This document shows positions 37,289 to 45,687 of a stretch of 64,000 bases of DNA, piece after piece. This DNA comes from Fontibacterium subtropicum (GTDB taxonomy: Bacteria > Pseudomonadota > Alphaproteobacteria > Pelagibacterales > Pelagibacteraceae). The number at the start of each line of letters is the position of its first letter. Position 1 is the first letter of the stretch. The stretch is from positions 186,001 through 250,000 of the forward strand of contig CBDDXD010000002.1 in assembly GCA_965235415.1 (NCBI GenBank), given 5' to 3'. A model generated the notes under the pieces. The model saw only the letters and a list, made by a program, of their open reading frames with translations. It searched no databases and was not told the origin of the DNA. The translations under genes and the position numbers were made by a program.

Positions 37289-37660
37289 ATGCTTCGCGCT
37301 ATATTTGTTATTTTCTTTTTTCAGCTTTTAGGAGAGGCTTTAAAAAAATTTTTTGAAATGCGTATACCAGGTCCAGTGATAGGACTTATTCTTCTTCTCA
37401 TTACATTAATATTTTTAAAACGATTTAAAACAACGGCTATTGCTAATTTAAAAAATGATGTCGTAAATACTTCAAATTATATTTTAGGTTATCTATCACT
37501 TTTATTTGTTCCAATCGGAGTTGGTGTTGTTATGCATCTTTCTTATTTAGAAAATAATTTATTTAAAGTTTTACTTATTGTTTTTATCTCAACTATTTTA
37601 ACCATTAGTCTTACGGCATTTTTAATGGAGAAAATTAATAAACGAATTAATAAGAAATGA
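37289..37660 (+). CDS. lrgA: LrgA/CidA-family membrane protein
   Basis: A 123-residue protein with four hydrophobic helices. FFEMRIPGPVIGLILLLITL and LSLLFVPIGVGVVMHL are conserved family segments. LrgA-type proteins are holin-like and, with LrgB, have been linked to pyruvate uptake and cell-lysis control. The stop overlaps the lrgB start as ATGA. Confidence 0.87.
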   Translation: MLRAIFVIFFFQLLGEALKKFFEMRIPGPVIGLILLLITLIFLKRFKTTAIANLKNDVVNTSNYILGYLSLLFVPIGVGVVMHLSYLENNLFKVLLIVFISTILTISLTAFLMEKINKRINKK

Positions 37661-38388
37661 TCCAAAAAGATAAACTTTATAGTATTTGGGTTTATTTGCA
37701 GGCAGAACCTTTGTTTTGGTTAACTCTTACTATTGGTTCTTATTTAATAGGTGATTATTTTTATAAAAAATCAAAACAGTTTCCTCTTGTTAATCCAGTT
37801 GCAATTTCAATCTTTATTGTATCATTGGTATTAATTAATTTAGATATTTCATATGAGAGGTACTTTGATGGTGCTAAATTTATTCATTTTATGTTAGGAC
37901 CTGCAACCGTAGCTCTTGCAATTCCAATTTATAAACAATTTAAAGTCATACAAAAAGAAGCTTTAAGCATTTCAGTCTCGCTTATTACAGGAAGTTTATT
38001 TGCAATTATTTCTACGTTTATTTTATGTGAAATTTTTAAAATAGATGATCAGGTTTTATTCAGTATGCTACCAAGAAGCGCAACCGCACCTATTGCTATG
38101 GGTATTTCAGATTTAATAGGAGGAATTCCTTCACTAACTGCGATTATAACAGTTATAACTGGAATTATGGGCGCATCCTTTGGAACTTTTGCTTTAGATT
38201 TTTTAAAATTAAAAGATATGTCAGCTAGAGGTTTTGGATTAGGTCTAGCTTCGCATGGAATTGGAACTGCAAGAGCCATGAGTAGAAATGAAACGGCAGG
38301 AGTTTTTGCAGCCTTAGCACTTGGTCTTAATGGTATTGCAACCGCAATATTAGTTCCATTATTATTTAAGTTATTAAATCTTTTTTAA
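37657..38388 (+). CDS. lrgB: LrgB/CidB-family membrane protein
   Basis: A 243-residue polytopic protein. LPRSATAPIAMGISDLIGG and ASHGIGTARAMSRNETAGVFAALALGLNG (split by family hallmarks SHGIGT and ALGLNG) identify LrgB. It is coupled to lrgA by a 4-base overlap. Cytochrome b561 follows one base later. Confidence 0.9.
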   Translation: MIQKDKLYSIWVYLQAEPLFWLTLTIGSYLIGDYFYKKSKQFPLVNPVAISIFIVSLVLINLDISYERYFDGAKFIHFMLGPATVALAIPIYKQFKVIQKEALSISVSLITGSLFAIISTFILCEIFKIDDQVLFSMLPRSATAPIAMGISDLIGGIPSLTAIITVITGIMGASFGTFALDFLKLKDMSARGFGLGLASHGIGTARAMSRNETAGVFAALALGLNGIATAILVPLLFKLLNLF

Positions 38389-38389
38389 A

Positions 38390-38941
38390 ATGATTATAAA
38401 AAATACGTTATCTAGTTACGGGTTTGTTAGTAAGAATTTTCACTGGATTATGGCTTTGATTATTTTATTTAATTTCACTCTAGGCTACTTTATGGGGGAC
38501 CTAGATAAAGGTCCTCTACGTTTTTTTATATTTAATTTTCATAAATCGATCGGAATTTTAGTAATAGTTTTAATTATTTTAAGATTTTTATGGAGACTTG
38601 TTAATTTAGTTCCAACTCCTTTATCGCAAAATAATCTGCTAAATAAATTATCTAAGTTTGTTCATTATTTTTTTTATTTTATTTTATTAGTGGTGACTTT
38701 TAGTGGATGGACTTATTCATCAGCTAGAGGAGGACCTTTTAATGTTTTTGGACTGTTTTCTGTGCCAGCGCTTGTTGAAAAAAATGAGGAAATTGGAAAG
38801 ATTGCTAGAGATATTCACTCTATATCTGTCTATATATTTATTGCTTTTGTGGCGTTACATATTTTAGCAACTTTATATCACCATTACTTTTTAAAAGATA
38901 AAACGTTAAAAAGAATGTGGTTTGGAAACTCGGCTGATTAA
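38390..38941 (+). CDS. Cytochrome b561
   Basis: A 183-residue di-heme membrane cytochrome with four helices. Axial His candidates lie in NFHWIMALI, FHKSIGILV, KFVHYFFYF and ALHILATLYHH. Proteins of this family pass electrons from quinol to periplasmic acceptors or superoxide. It starts one base after lrgB. Confidence 0.88.
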   Translation: MIIKNTLSSYGFVSKNFHWIMALIILFNFTLGYFMGDLDKGPLRFFIFNFHKSIGILVIVLIILRFLWRLVNLVPTPLSQNNLLNKLSKFVHYFFYFILLVVTFSGWTYSSARGGPFNVFGLFSVPALVEKNEEIGKIARDIHSISVYIFIAFVALHILATLYHHYFLKDKTLKRMWFGNSAD

Positions 38942-38991
38942 ATAGTTTTTATTCTTTAATTTAAGACCAATTTTTAATATAATAAAAATTA

Positions 38992-39189
38992 ATGGCAACA
39001 TACGAATGTCCAAAATGTAAAATGTCCGCAAATGTTACTTGCGGAAAATGTGATGCACCTCTTAAAGATGCTTCACTAAAATTAGACAATGGACAAAAAG
39101 TTCAGATCTGTGAATGTCCAAATGGTCATGGAAAAATTAAAAGCCCTTTGTGTTGTGGGCAAGACATGAGTTGCTCAGTTCCTCAATAA
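38992..39189 (+). CDS. Small cysteine-rich zinc-ribbon-like protein, 65 aa
   Basis: A 65-residue soluble protein with ten Cys in paired arrangements: CPKC (6-9), CGKC (17-20), CEC (near 39-41), CC (53-54) and a Cys close to the C-terminus. Spacing suggests one or two metal sites of zinc-ribbon or rubredoxin type. GHGKIKSPLCCGQDM is distinctive. I have a sense of similar short ORFs in marine alphaproteobacteria but know no function. It is a single gene between cytochrome b561 and the aminotransferase. Confidence 0.7.
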   Translation: MATYECPKCKMSANVTCGKCDAPLKDASLKLDNGQKVQICECPNGHGKIKSPLCCGQDMSCSVPQ

Positions 39190-39260
39190 ATCTTTTTAAA
39201 TTTAATGTATAAATTTTTATTTATTATTTAAGAACTTTTGTTTAATAGATACCGATTATT

Positions 39261-40112
39261 ATGAGACAAGTTTACATAAACGGAGAATTTAAAAAAGAAG
39301 ATGATGCGAAAGTTTCTGTCTTTGATAGAGGTCTTTTATTTTCAGATTCTTTATATGAAGTAACATCTGTTATTAACGGAAAGTTAATTGATTTTAATAA
39401 TCATATGAAACGATTGGATCGTTCTATGACTGAATTAAAATTTAAAAAATTATTAAATCACAAAGATATTTTAGCATTTCATAGAAAATTAATTGAACTT
39501 AATAACTTAGAAGAGGGCATGATTTATCTGCAAGTAACCAGAGGAGTTGCGGATAGAAGTTTTGATATGCCAAAAAATCATATTGAACCAACAGTTCTTG
39601 CGTTCACACAAGAAAAAAAAATTATAGAATCTGAAGGAGCAAAAAATGGAATTAAAGTAATGACACTGGATGATATGAGATGGAAACGCTGCGATATTAA
39701 AACGACCCAACTACTTTATGCAAGTATGGCAAAAACTGAAGCAACACTAAAAGGTTTTGACGATGCCTGGATGATTAGACAAGGTTATATTACCGAAGGT
39801 AGCTCAAATAATGTTTGGATAATAAAAGGAAAAATTATTATGACTAGACATGCTGATAATTTAATTCTCAGCGGAATTACCCGTGAGGCAATATTTAAAT
39901 GCGCAAAAGATCTGGGTTATGAAGTAGTGACTAAGAATATTTCACAACAAGATGCGCAATCAGCCCATGAAGCTTTTATTACATCAGCTACAGCTTTTGT
40001 AATGCCTGTTGTAAAAATTAATTCTACTCAAATTGGCGATGGCAAACCTGGAAAATTTACTACGGCGCTTCGAGCTGAATACATTAAGCAAGCAATAGCA
40101 ACCGCTATTTAA
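39261..40112 (+). CDS. dat: D-amino-acid aminotransferase (PLP fold type IV)
   Basis: A 283-residue aminotransferase. VFDRGLLFSDSLYEV near the N-terminus, the PLP Lys in RCDIKTTQLLYASMAK and the cofactor-binding ITEGSSNNVWII are typical of the BCAT/DAAT/ADCL fold. CDIKTTQLL fits D-alanine aminotransferase best, which would supply D-Ala and D-Glu for peptidoglycan. A branched-chain or aminodeoxychorismate role cannot be excluded. Confidence 0.85.
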   Translation: MRQVYINGEFKKEDDAKVSVFDRGLLFSDSLYEVTSVINGKLIDFNNHMKRLDRSMTELKFKKLLNHKDILAFHRKLIELNNLEEGMIYLQVTRGVADRSFDMPKNHIEPTVLAFTQEKKIIESEGAKNGIKVMTLDDMRWKRCDIKTTQLLYASMAKTEATLKGFDDAWMIRQGYITEGSSNNVWIIKGKIIMTRHADNLILSGITREAIFKCAKDLGYEVVTKNISQQDAQSAHEAFITSATAFVMPVVKINSTQIGDGKPGKFTTALRAEYIKQAIATAI

Positions 40113-40194
40113 ATTTTCAGCAAGGTGTATTAATTAATAGAAATTAGCTAAAAAATTTTATATTAAATTTTATATAATTTATTTTTAAATTTTT

Positions 40195-40602
40195 ATGAAA
40201 ATTGATATTAAAATTAACTCTAAAGACCTTGATAAAGGTCAATTAATTATTTTAGTATCAACTTTTTTTGCTTTTATTTCTTTATTTTTACCTTGGGTTA
40301 ATGCCGCATTCGTTACTGCAAGTTCATTTCAAATGAATACATTCTTATTTATGCTTCTTTATATTTTGCCAGTTTATCAAGTATTTAATAGAAAGAAATT
40401 TTTCATAGATCCAACCCATAATTTTATTGTGGAAGTTGGAGCTGGGGTTTTGGCAACTTTTTTTACGATAATATTTATTTTGACCAGGTCTACTAACTTA
40501 TTTGGACATAGTGTTAACTTATCTGCGATCTGGAAGTTATTTATTTTTATTTTCTTCTTTAGCTTTAACTTATGGATCTTATTTGAACTATCAAAAAAAT
40601 AA
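40195..40602 (+). CDS. Four-helix membrane protein of unknown function
   Basis: A 135-residue protein whose N-terminal 17 residues are charged and then give four hydrophobic helices (about 17-37, 46-62, 78-97, 108-132). FISLFLPWVNAAF in the first helix resembles a recurring FLPW motif of short membrane proteins. No family is recognised. It stands alone, 82 bases after the aminotransferase. Confidence 0.6.
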   Translation: MKIDIKINSKDLDKGQLIILVSTFFAFISLFLPWVNAAFVTASSFQMNTFLFMLLYILPVYQVFNRKKFFIDPTHNFIVEVGAGVLATFFTIIFILTRSTNLFGHSVNLSAIWKLFIFIFFFSFNLWILFELSKK

Positions 40603-40725
40603 GTAATAAATTTTTATTATTTGTTAACTGTGCTAGCTCAAAACTTATCTAAGTTAAATAATACCAATACTCGCATTTATTAAATGGTTTTAAGAATTAA
40701 ATAAAAATGATAATTAAGTAATGAG

Positions 40726-41128
40726 ATGAATATTTCAATTTTATTTACGATTATTTTTATAATTTTTTATAATAGTTTTAACTATTATTACTATTAGAGC
40801 AAGAAAGTCAGCTCGTGTTCGAGTATGGAGATGGTTTTAATAAAGATCTGACTAAAGCTATCAGAGCTCATGGTAATTTTTATGAGTTTACAGTTTTTTT
40901 TATAATTTCTTCTTTTTTATTAGAAATTTTAGATGCAAATCAAATTTATGTTTTCTATTGTAAATACTATATTTTTACTTAGGTAGAATTTCACATGCTT
41001 ACAGCATGTTAAAAGAAAAATTATTATTTAGAATGGTTGGAATGATGGCAACTTTAACTTACTTACGCTGTACGAATTGTATTTATTTAATTATTTTATA
41101 TTGGCAGTATTTTAATCACTTAGAATAA
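40726..41128 (+). pseudogene. Decayed MAPEG-family membrane protein gene
   Basis: The 527-base stretch between 40603 and 41129 has no intact gene but carries a recognisable relic. Pieces in different frames read TIIFIIF then IIVLTIITIRARKSARV, GDGFNKDLTKAIRAHGNFYEF, FFIISSFLLEILDANQIYVF and GRISHAYSMLKEKLLFRMVGM, ending NHLE-stop at 41128. This is the order of a roughly 130-residue MAPEG protein (GDGxxxxLxxxxRAHGNFxEY, GRxxHAxS). At least three frameshifts separate the pieces, at about 40773, 40815 and 40980. Confidence 0.7.
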
Positions 41129-41129
41129 G

Positions 41130-41408
41130 TTATTTTTTTTCAACCTCATCCAACATACAAGGAGATGAGAAACTTTTATTAATTTCTATAAAATTTTCAC
41201 TTTGGTTTATGTTGGGTTTTTGAAATAAATCGTTCATTCTTTTTATTCTCTTACTTGTAGTATATTCAAACCATGCTGGGTTAATTGCGTGAATGAATGC
41301 AGTAAAAAACGACCATAAACATTTAAGCCCAATTTTCATGGCAAAAAACATATGTTCAAAATACCCTTTATTTGCAAGTTCTAAATGTCTTTTGATTTTA
41401 TTAAACAT
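41130..41408 (-). CDS. DUF6356 family protein
   Basis: A 92-residue protein beginning IKRHLELANKGYFEHMFFAMKIGL, followed by a hydrophobic stretch (about 30-45) and HAINPAWFEYTTSKRIKRM. The HL-x4-(E/G)-x-SY-x2-H and HA-x2-P pattern is that of the short DUF6356 family. The function is unknown. It is separated from clpB by 132 bases and runs into the MAPEG relic. Confidence 0.65.
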   Translation of the reverse strand: MFNKIKRHLELANKGYFEHMFFAMKIGLKCLWSFFTAFIHAINPAWFEYTTSKRIKRMNDLFQKPNINQSENFIEINKSFSSPCMLDEVEKK

Positions 41409-41540
41409 ATCTAGTTAACAATCATAATATATATCGAAATTATGTGTGTGTATCAAACTACACAATTTCAAGACCTTAGAAGAAATTTTTATTTAATTTT
41501 AATGCATTGAAACTGAGTAAATTAACACCATATATTAAAT

Positions 41541-44129
41541 ATGGATTTAAATAAATTTACTGAACGATCAAAAGAAATACTAAATTCAGCGCAAGTTTTA
41601 GCGATGATGCAAAATCATCAGCTATTACAACCTGTTCATTTATTAAATAGTATTATTGAAGATGATGATACTGCATCACTTTTACTAGTCCCTGCAGGAT
41701 TAGATATAAAAAATGCAAAATTATCCATCGAAAAAGAATTAAAAAAAATTCCATCAGTTACAGGTAATTCAGGGGGCATTAGTGCATCTAAAGAGTTCGT
41801 GGTTACTATTGAAGAAGCTAAAAAAATTTCAAAACAAAAAGGGGATGAATATGTTCCAATTGAAAACATATTAGAAGCAATATTACATAGCGATAGGCAT
41901 TTATTAAAATTATTACAAAATAATGGTTTTAATTTAAATAAATTTAAATCAGCTCTTGAGACAACACGCAAAGGTCAAAAAGTTACTAATGCAACTGACG
42001 ATGCAAATTATGAAGCATTAAAAAAATATACAATTGATATTACTGAAAAAGCAAAAAATGGAAAATTAGATCCAGTAATTGGTCGTGATGAAGAAATTAG
42101 ACGTGCAATTCAGGTTCTTTCAAGAAGAACTAAAAATAATCCGGTACTAATTGGTGAACCAGGAGTTGGTAAAACAGCAATTGTTGAAGGACTTGCTCTT
42201 AGAATTGTTAATGATGATGTTCCTGAAAGCTTAAGAGGAAAAAAATTATTAGCTTTAGATTTAGGTTTATTAATTGCTGGCGCAAAATTTAGAGGGGAGT
42301 TTGAAGAAAGATTAAAAGCAGTTCTTAAAGAAATTACAGCTCAACAGGGCGAGGTCATCGTATTTATTGATGAGATGCATACGTTAGTTGGCGCAGGTGC
42401 AGGAGATGGATCAATGGATGCATCGAATATGTTAAAGCCTGCTCTTGCAAGAGGGGAATTGCATTGTATTGGAGCAACCACCCTTGCGGAATATAGAAAG
42501 TATGTAGAAAAAGATGCGGCATTAACTAGAAGATTCCAACCTGTATTTGTAACGCAGCCATCGGTTGAAGATACCATTTCAATTTTAAGAGGCCTTAAAG
42601 AAAAATATGAAATGCATCATGGAGTGCACATTTCAGATAATGCACTTGTATCAGCGGCAGTGCTTTCAAATCGTTATATTACTGACAGGTTTTTACCAGA
42701 CAAAGCAATTGATTTAATGGATGAAGCATCAAGTAAGCTTCGAATGGAAATAGATTCAAAACCAGAAAATATCGATGAGATTGATAGAAAAGCTATTCAG
42801 TTAAAAATTGAAAGAGAAGCTTTAAAAAAAGAAGACGATTCACTTTCAAAAATTAGATTAAAAGAATTAGATGAGAAAATTGCTGAATTGGATAAAAAAT
42901 CAGCCTCTCTTACGGAAGTTTGGGCAAAAGAAAAAAACCAGATTCAATCTGTTCAAAAGATAAAAGAAGAAATTGAACGTAATAAAGTTTTATTAAATAA
43001 TTATCAAAAGAAGGGTGATTTAACCAAAGCTAGTGAAATTATGTATGGCAAACTTCCTGAATTAGAAAAGAAATTAAAGGAACAAGATAAAGGAGTAGTT
43101 GGTCAATATAAAACTTTAAATAAAGAAGTGGGTGAGAATGAAATTGCTGCTGTAGTTTCTAAATGGACAGGAATTCAAATTGATAAATTATTAGAAGGAG
43201 AAAGACAGAAAATTTTATCAATGGAGAAAGTTATTTCAACTAAAGTCATTGGCCAAAAAGAGGCAATTACTTCTGTAAGTAATGCGGTTCGAAGATCAAA
43301 AGCTGGTATTCAAGATCCAAATAGACCATTAGGTTCGTTTCTTTTCTTAGGACCGACAGGAGTTGGTAAAACTGAATTAAGTAAAGCCCTTGCATCCTTC
43401 TTATTTGATGATCAAAACGCCATGATTAGAATTGATATGTCAGAGTATATGGAAAAACACTCTGTCAGCAGATTAATTGGCGCTCCTCCAGGATATGTAG
43501 GTTACGATCAAGGTGGCGCCTTAACGGAAGCTGTTAGACGTAGACCTTACCAAGTGATTTTATTTGATGAAGTTGAAAAAGCTCATCCAGATGTATTTAA
43601 TATTTTCCTTCAAATCTTAGATGATGGAAGATTAACAGATGGTCAGGGTAGAGTTGTTGATTTTAAAAACACGATCATCATTTTAACATCCAATCTTGGC
43701 TCAGAATTTATTCAAGCTAATAAGAGTGATAAATTAGACGAAAGAACAAAGGAAAAAGTATTGGAAGTTGTTAAAAAATCTTTCAGACCTGAGTTTGTAA
43801 ATAGATTAGATGACATTATTGTCTTTGACAGACTTCAAAAAGAAGAGATTAAAGAAATTGTTAAGATCCAAGTGAATAATTTAAAAAATATCTTAAAAGA
43901 TAAAAACTTAACATTTTCAATCACGGATAAAGCTTTAGAGTGGTTAGTGGATAAAGGTTTTGATCAAGAATATGGAGCTAGACCTTTAAAAAGAGCGATA
44001 CAAAAATATATTCAAAATCCAATTGCAAATTTAATTTTGGATATGAAAGATAAAAAATTAGATGCAATTAAGATTGATGTAGATGGCGATCAATTAGTTT
44101 TAAATAATAAAGTATTTGCTATTAATTAA
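41541..44129 (+). CDS. clpB: ATP-dependent disaggregase ClpB
   Basis: An 862-residue Hsp100 disaggregase. It has the N domain (1-145), a first AAA+ module with GEPGVGKTAIVEG and the DEMHTLVGAGAGDG region, the regulatory coiled coil (about 400-530) and a second AAA+ module with GPTGVGKTELSKA and ILFDEVEKAHPDVF. It works with DnaK/DnaJ to rescue aggregated proteins. No sigma-32 promoter is obvious upstream. Confidence 0.97.
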   Translation: MDLNKFTERSKEILNSAQVLAMMQNHQLLQPVHLLNSIIEDDDTASLLLVPAGLDIKNAKLSIEKELKKIPSVTGNSGGISASKEFVVTIEEAKKISKQKGDEYVPIENILEAILHSDRHLLKLLQNNGFNLNKFKSALETTRKGQKVTNATDDANYEALKKYTIDITEKAKNGKLDPVIGRDEEIRRAIQVLSRRTKNNPVLIGEPGVGKTAIVEGLALRIVNDDVPESLRGKKLLALDLGLLIAGAKFRGEFEERLKAVLKEITAQQGEVIVFIDEMHTLVGAGAGDGSMDASNMLKPALARGELHCIGATTLAEYRKYVEKDAALTRRFQPVFVTQPSVEDTISILRGLKEKYEMHHGVHISDNALVSAAVLSNRYITDRFLPDKAIDLMDEASSKLRMEIDSKPENIDEIDRKAIQLKIEREALKKEDDSLSKIRLKELDEKIAELDKKSASLTEVWAKEKNQIQSVQKIKEEIERNKVLLNNYQKKGDLTKASEIMYGKLPELEKKLKEQDKGVVGQYKTLNKEVGENEIAAVVSKWTGIQIDKLLEGERQKILSMEKVISTKVIGQKEAITSVSNAVRRSKAGIQDPNRPLGSFLFLGPTGVGKTELSKALASFLFDDQNAMIRIDMSEYMEKHSVSRLIGAPPGYVGYDQGGALTEAVRRRPYQVILFDEVEKAHPDVFNIFLQILDDGRLTDGQGRVVDFKNTIIILTSNLGSEFIQANKSDKLDERTKEKVLEVVKKSFRPEFVNRLDDIIVFDRLQKEEIKEIVKIQVNNLKNILKDKNLTFSITDKALEWLVDKGFDQEYGARPLKRAIQKYIQNPIANLILDMKDKKLDAIKIDVDGDQLVLNNKVFAIN

Positions 44130-45238
44130 AAATCTAAGCCCACAGTAAAAGAAACATATTTATCAGCGGTTTTTTGCTCTTTAAATTCTTTAGATTGAAT
44201 ATATTGCGTAAGAGTTAGTTTTAAATTTTTATTTCCAGGAATTGGAATTAAAGAATTCACTCCAACTGCAATCAAGCCTACAAATGGTTCTTTGTGCACG
44301 TGATGATTGTTTGCAAAGATATTACCATCTAAAGAAAAATCATAAGCAACCGCTTTTAATTCTGCGAGTGCAAATAAATGTGCACCCAGAGGAATAGGCA
44401 ACATTAACTCTCCTTTATCAGTACAAGTTTCAGAACTTCCAGATGAAGGTGCTGTGTTATCGCAACCAGGATAAGAAGGGGTGCTACCAAAATCATTTGG
44501 AATATTAAGACCATATCTTCCTTCTAGACCAAGATTTAGAGAGGTTTCAATGTTGCCAACTCTAAGTCCATAAAATCTTATTAAGTCTTTCGAAATACCA
44601 GGAGTGTAAGAATTTTGTTGAAGATCAGATTTAATTTTTTTTTCTATCAACAACATTGCTGCAGGTTCATTGCTTAATTGATTATTCCAACCAGCTGCAC
44701 GGTAAACATTAAATCTGTCATGAACAAAGTTTTGTGTTTGTCTTGCAAAAGAAGCTGGACCAATAATACCAAGGGTTAATTCTTTGGTATTTAAAACTTG
44801 GGTACCATCAAATTGATTTCTATGTCTTTCGTTTACTCCAACCGCTAAGGATAAAATACCAGCGTAAGGTCTATCGTCTTTAATGACACTAGGAGTTTTA
44901 TCGTCCACTGGGGTGTACATTAATTGAGAGCCAGTAAAGTAGATATTTTTAGAAGAACCTTCTTTTTTTTTAAATAATTCATCATCCATAAATGAAAGAA
45001 GGCGCCCATGGAGACGGCTAATAACAGGCAGACATTCATTTCTAACATCTCCCTTAAAATCATGGGTGACACCAGATAAAATTACCCCACTTGTGTAATT
45101 AGAGTCCTCATTATTGAAATAGTCATTTTCTATTCTAAAATTATAACTTCTAAAACCTACCTGTTCATCTGCATTACAATTTGCAAATGATGGAGTTGTG
45201 AAAAGAATAAAAAGTAGAAAAAGAATCGAATGTCGCAT
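44126..45238 (-). CDS. LpxR-like outer-membrane lipid A deacylase family protein
   Basis: A 370-residue protein with a signal peptide (1-19, cut after ...TPSFA). FRIENDYFNNEDSNYTSG near the mature N-terminus matches the Asn/Asp and YTxG catalytic region of LpxR, and RPYAGILSLAVGVN and the C-terminal beta-strand VSFTVGLDF fit an outer-membrane barrel. LpxR removes the 3'-acyloxyacyl chain of lipid A; whether this protein has that activity is unknown (often annotated DUF2219). The 3' end overlaps clpB by 4 bases. Confidence 0.82.
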   Translation of the reverse strand: MRHSILFLLFILFTTPSFANCNADEQVGFRSYNFRIENDYFNNEDSNYTSGVILSGVTHDFKGDVRNECLPVISRLHGRLLSFMDDELFKKKEGSSKNIYFTGSQLMYTPVDDKTPSVIKDDRPYAGILSLAVGVNERHRNQFDGTQVLNTKELTLGIIGPASFARQTQNFVHDRFNVYRAAGWNNQLSNEPAAMLLIEKKIKSDLQQNSYTPGISKDLIRFYGLRVGNIETSLNLGLEGRYGLNIPNDFGSTPSYPGCDNTAPSSGSSETCTDKGELMLPIPLGAHLFALAELKAVAYDFSLDGNIFANNHHVHKEPFVGLIAVGVNSLIPIPGNKNLKLTLTQYIQSKEFKEQKTADKYVSFTVGLDF

Positions 45239-45342
45239 TAAAAATTAAATATTTATCTTTGTAAAAAAAATTTAATACACTTTTCACAATTAAGACACAA
45301 ATAGTTCATGAAATTATTACATTTCTTATTTAAGTAAGTGTT

Positions 45343-45522
45343 ATGAAAACAAAAACACAAACAATAAAACTAGTGAATGGAAATCAAAGTTTTCCAACGT
45401 TAGCTATATCAGAACGAACAGTTGAAGATTTAGCAACGATCGTAGGTGTAGTAGCTATTGTAGCAGCAGTATTAAGTCTGCCGATTGCAATATTTGTACT
45501 AACTTACGGACTTGGTAACTAA
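45343..45522 (+). CDS. Small membrane protein, 59 aa, unknown
   Basis: ATG at 45343 opens 59 codons to TAA at 45520-45522. A soluble 33-residue N-terminus (TKTQTIKLVNGNQSFPTL, ERTVEDLA) is followed by one hydrophobic helix (about 34-55, rich in Val, Ala and Ile). Codon use is normal for the region. A nested inverted repeat lies 26 bases downstream. This gene explains part of the 449-base gap between the LpxR-like gene and the CBS protein; the rest is AT-rich flank. Confidence 0.5.
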   Translation: MKTKTQTIKLVNGNQSFPTLAISERTVEDLATIVGVVAIVAAVLSLPIAIFVLTYGLGN

Positions 45523-45547
45523 AATGGCTCCGTACACAAACGACGAA

Positions 45548-45599
45548 TTAGCGTTCTTAAATAAAAATAAAGCTTAAAAATTAAGCATTAGAACGCTAA
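45548..45599 (+). repeat. Nested inverted repeat, possible structured RNA or terminator
   Basis: TTAGCGTTCT (45548-45557) pairs perfectly with AGAACGCTAA (45590-45599), and inside it GCTTAA (45572-45577) pairs with TTAAGC (45581-45586). A T run occurs at about 45620. A 17-codon ORF (45524-45577, MAPYTNDELAFLNKNKA) starts right after the 59-aa gene and overlaps the left arms. It could be a terminator with a long tail or an attenuator-like element. Confidence 0.5.
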
Positions 45600-45687
45600 G
45601 TTGCGTCTAACTAACCTCTTTTTACACTTAATTTATTTAGTAAGTTATTTTTTTTAATAATAAAAATCATTTATACTCCAACGCAAA

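Noticed and set aside
45548..45611. Integron attC-like site (GTCTAAC near the nested repeat)
   Set aside because: Only one core-like heptamer is present, in the wrong orientation, and there is no integrase or cassette array.
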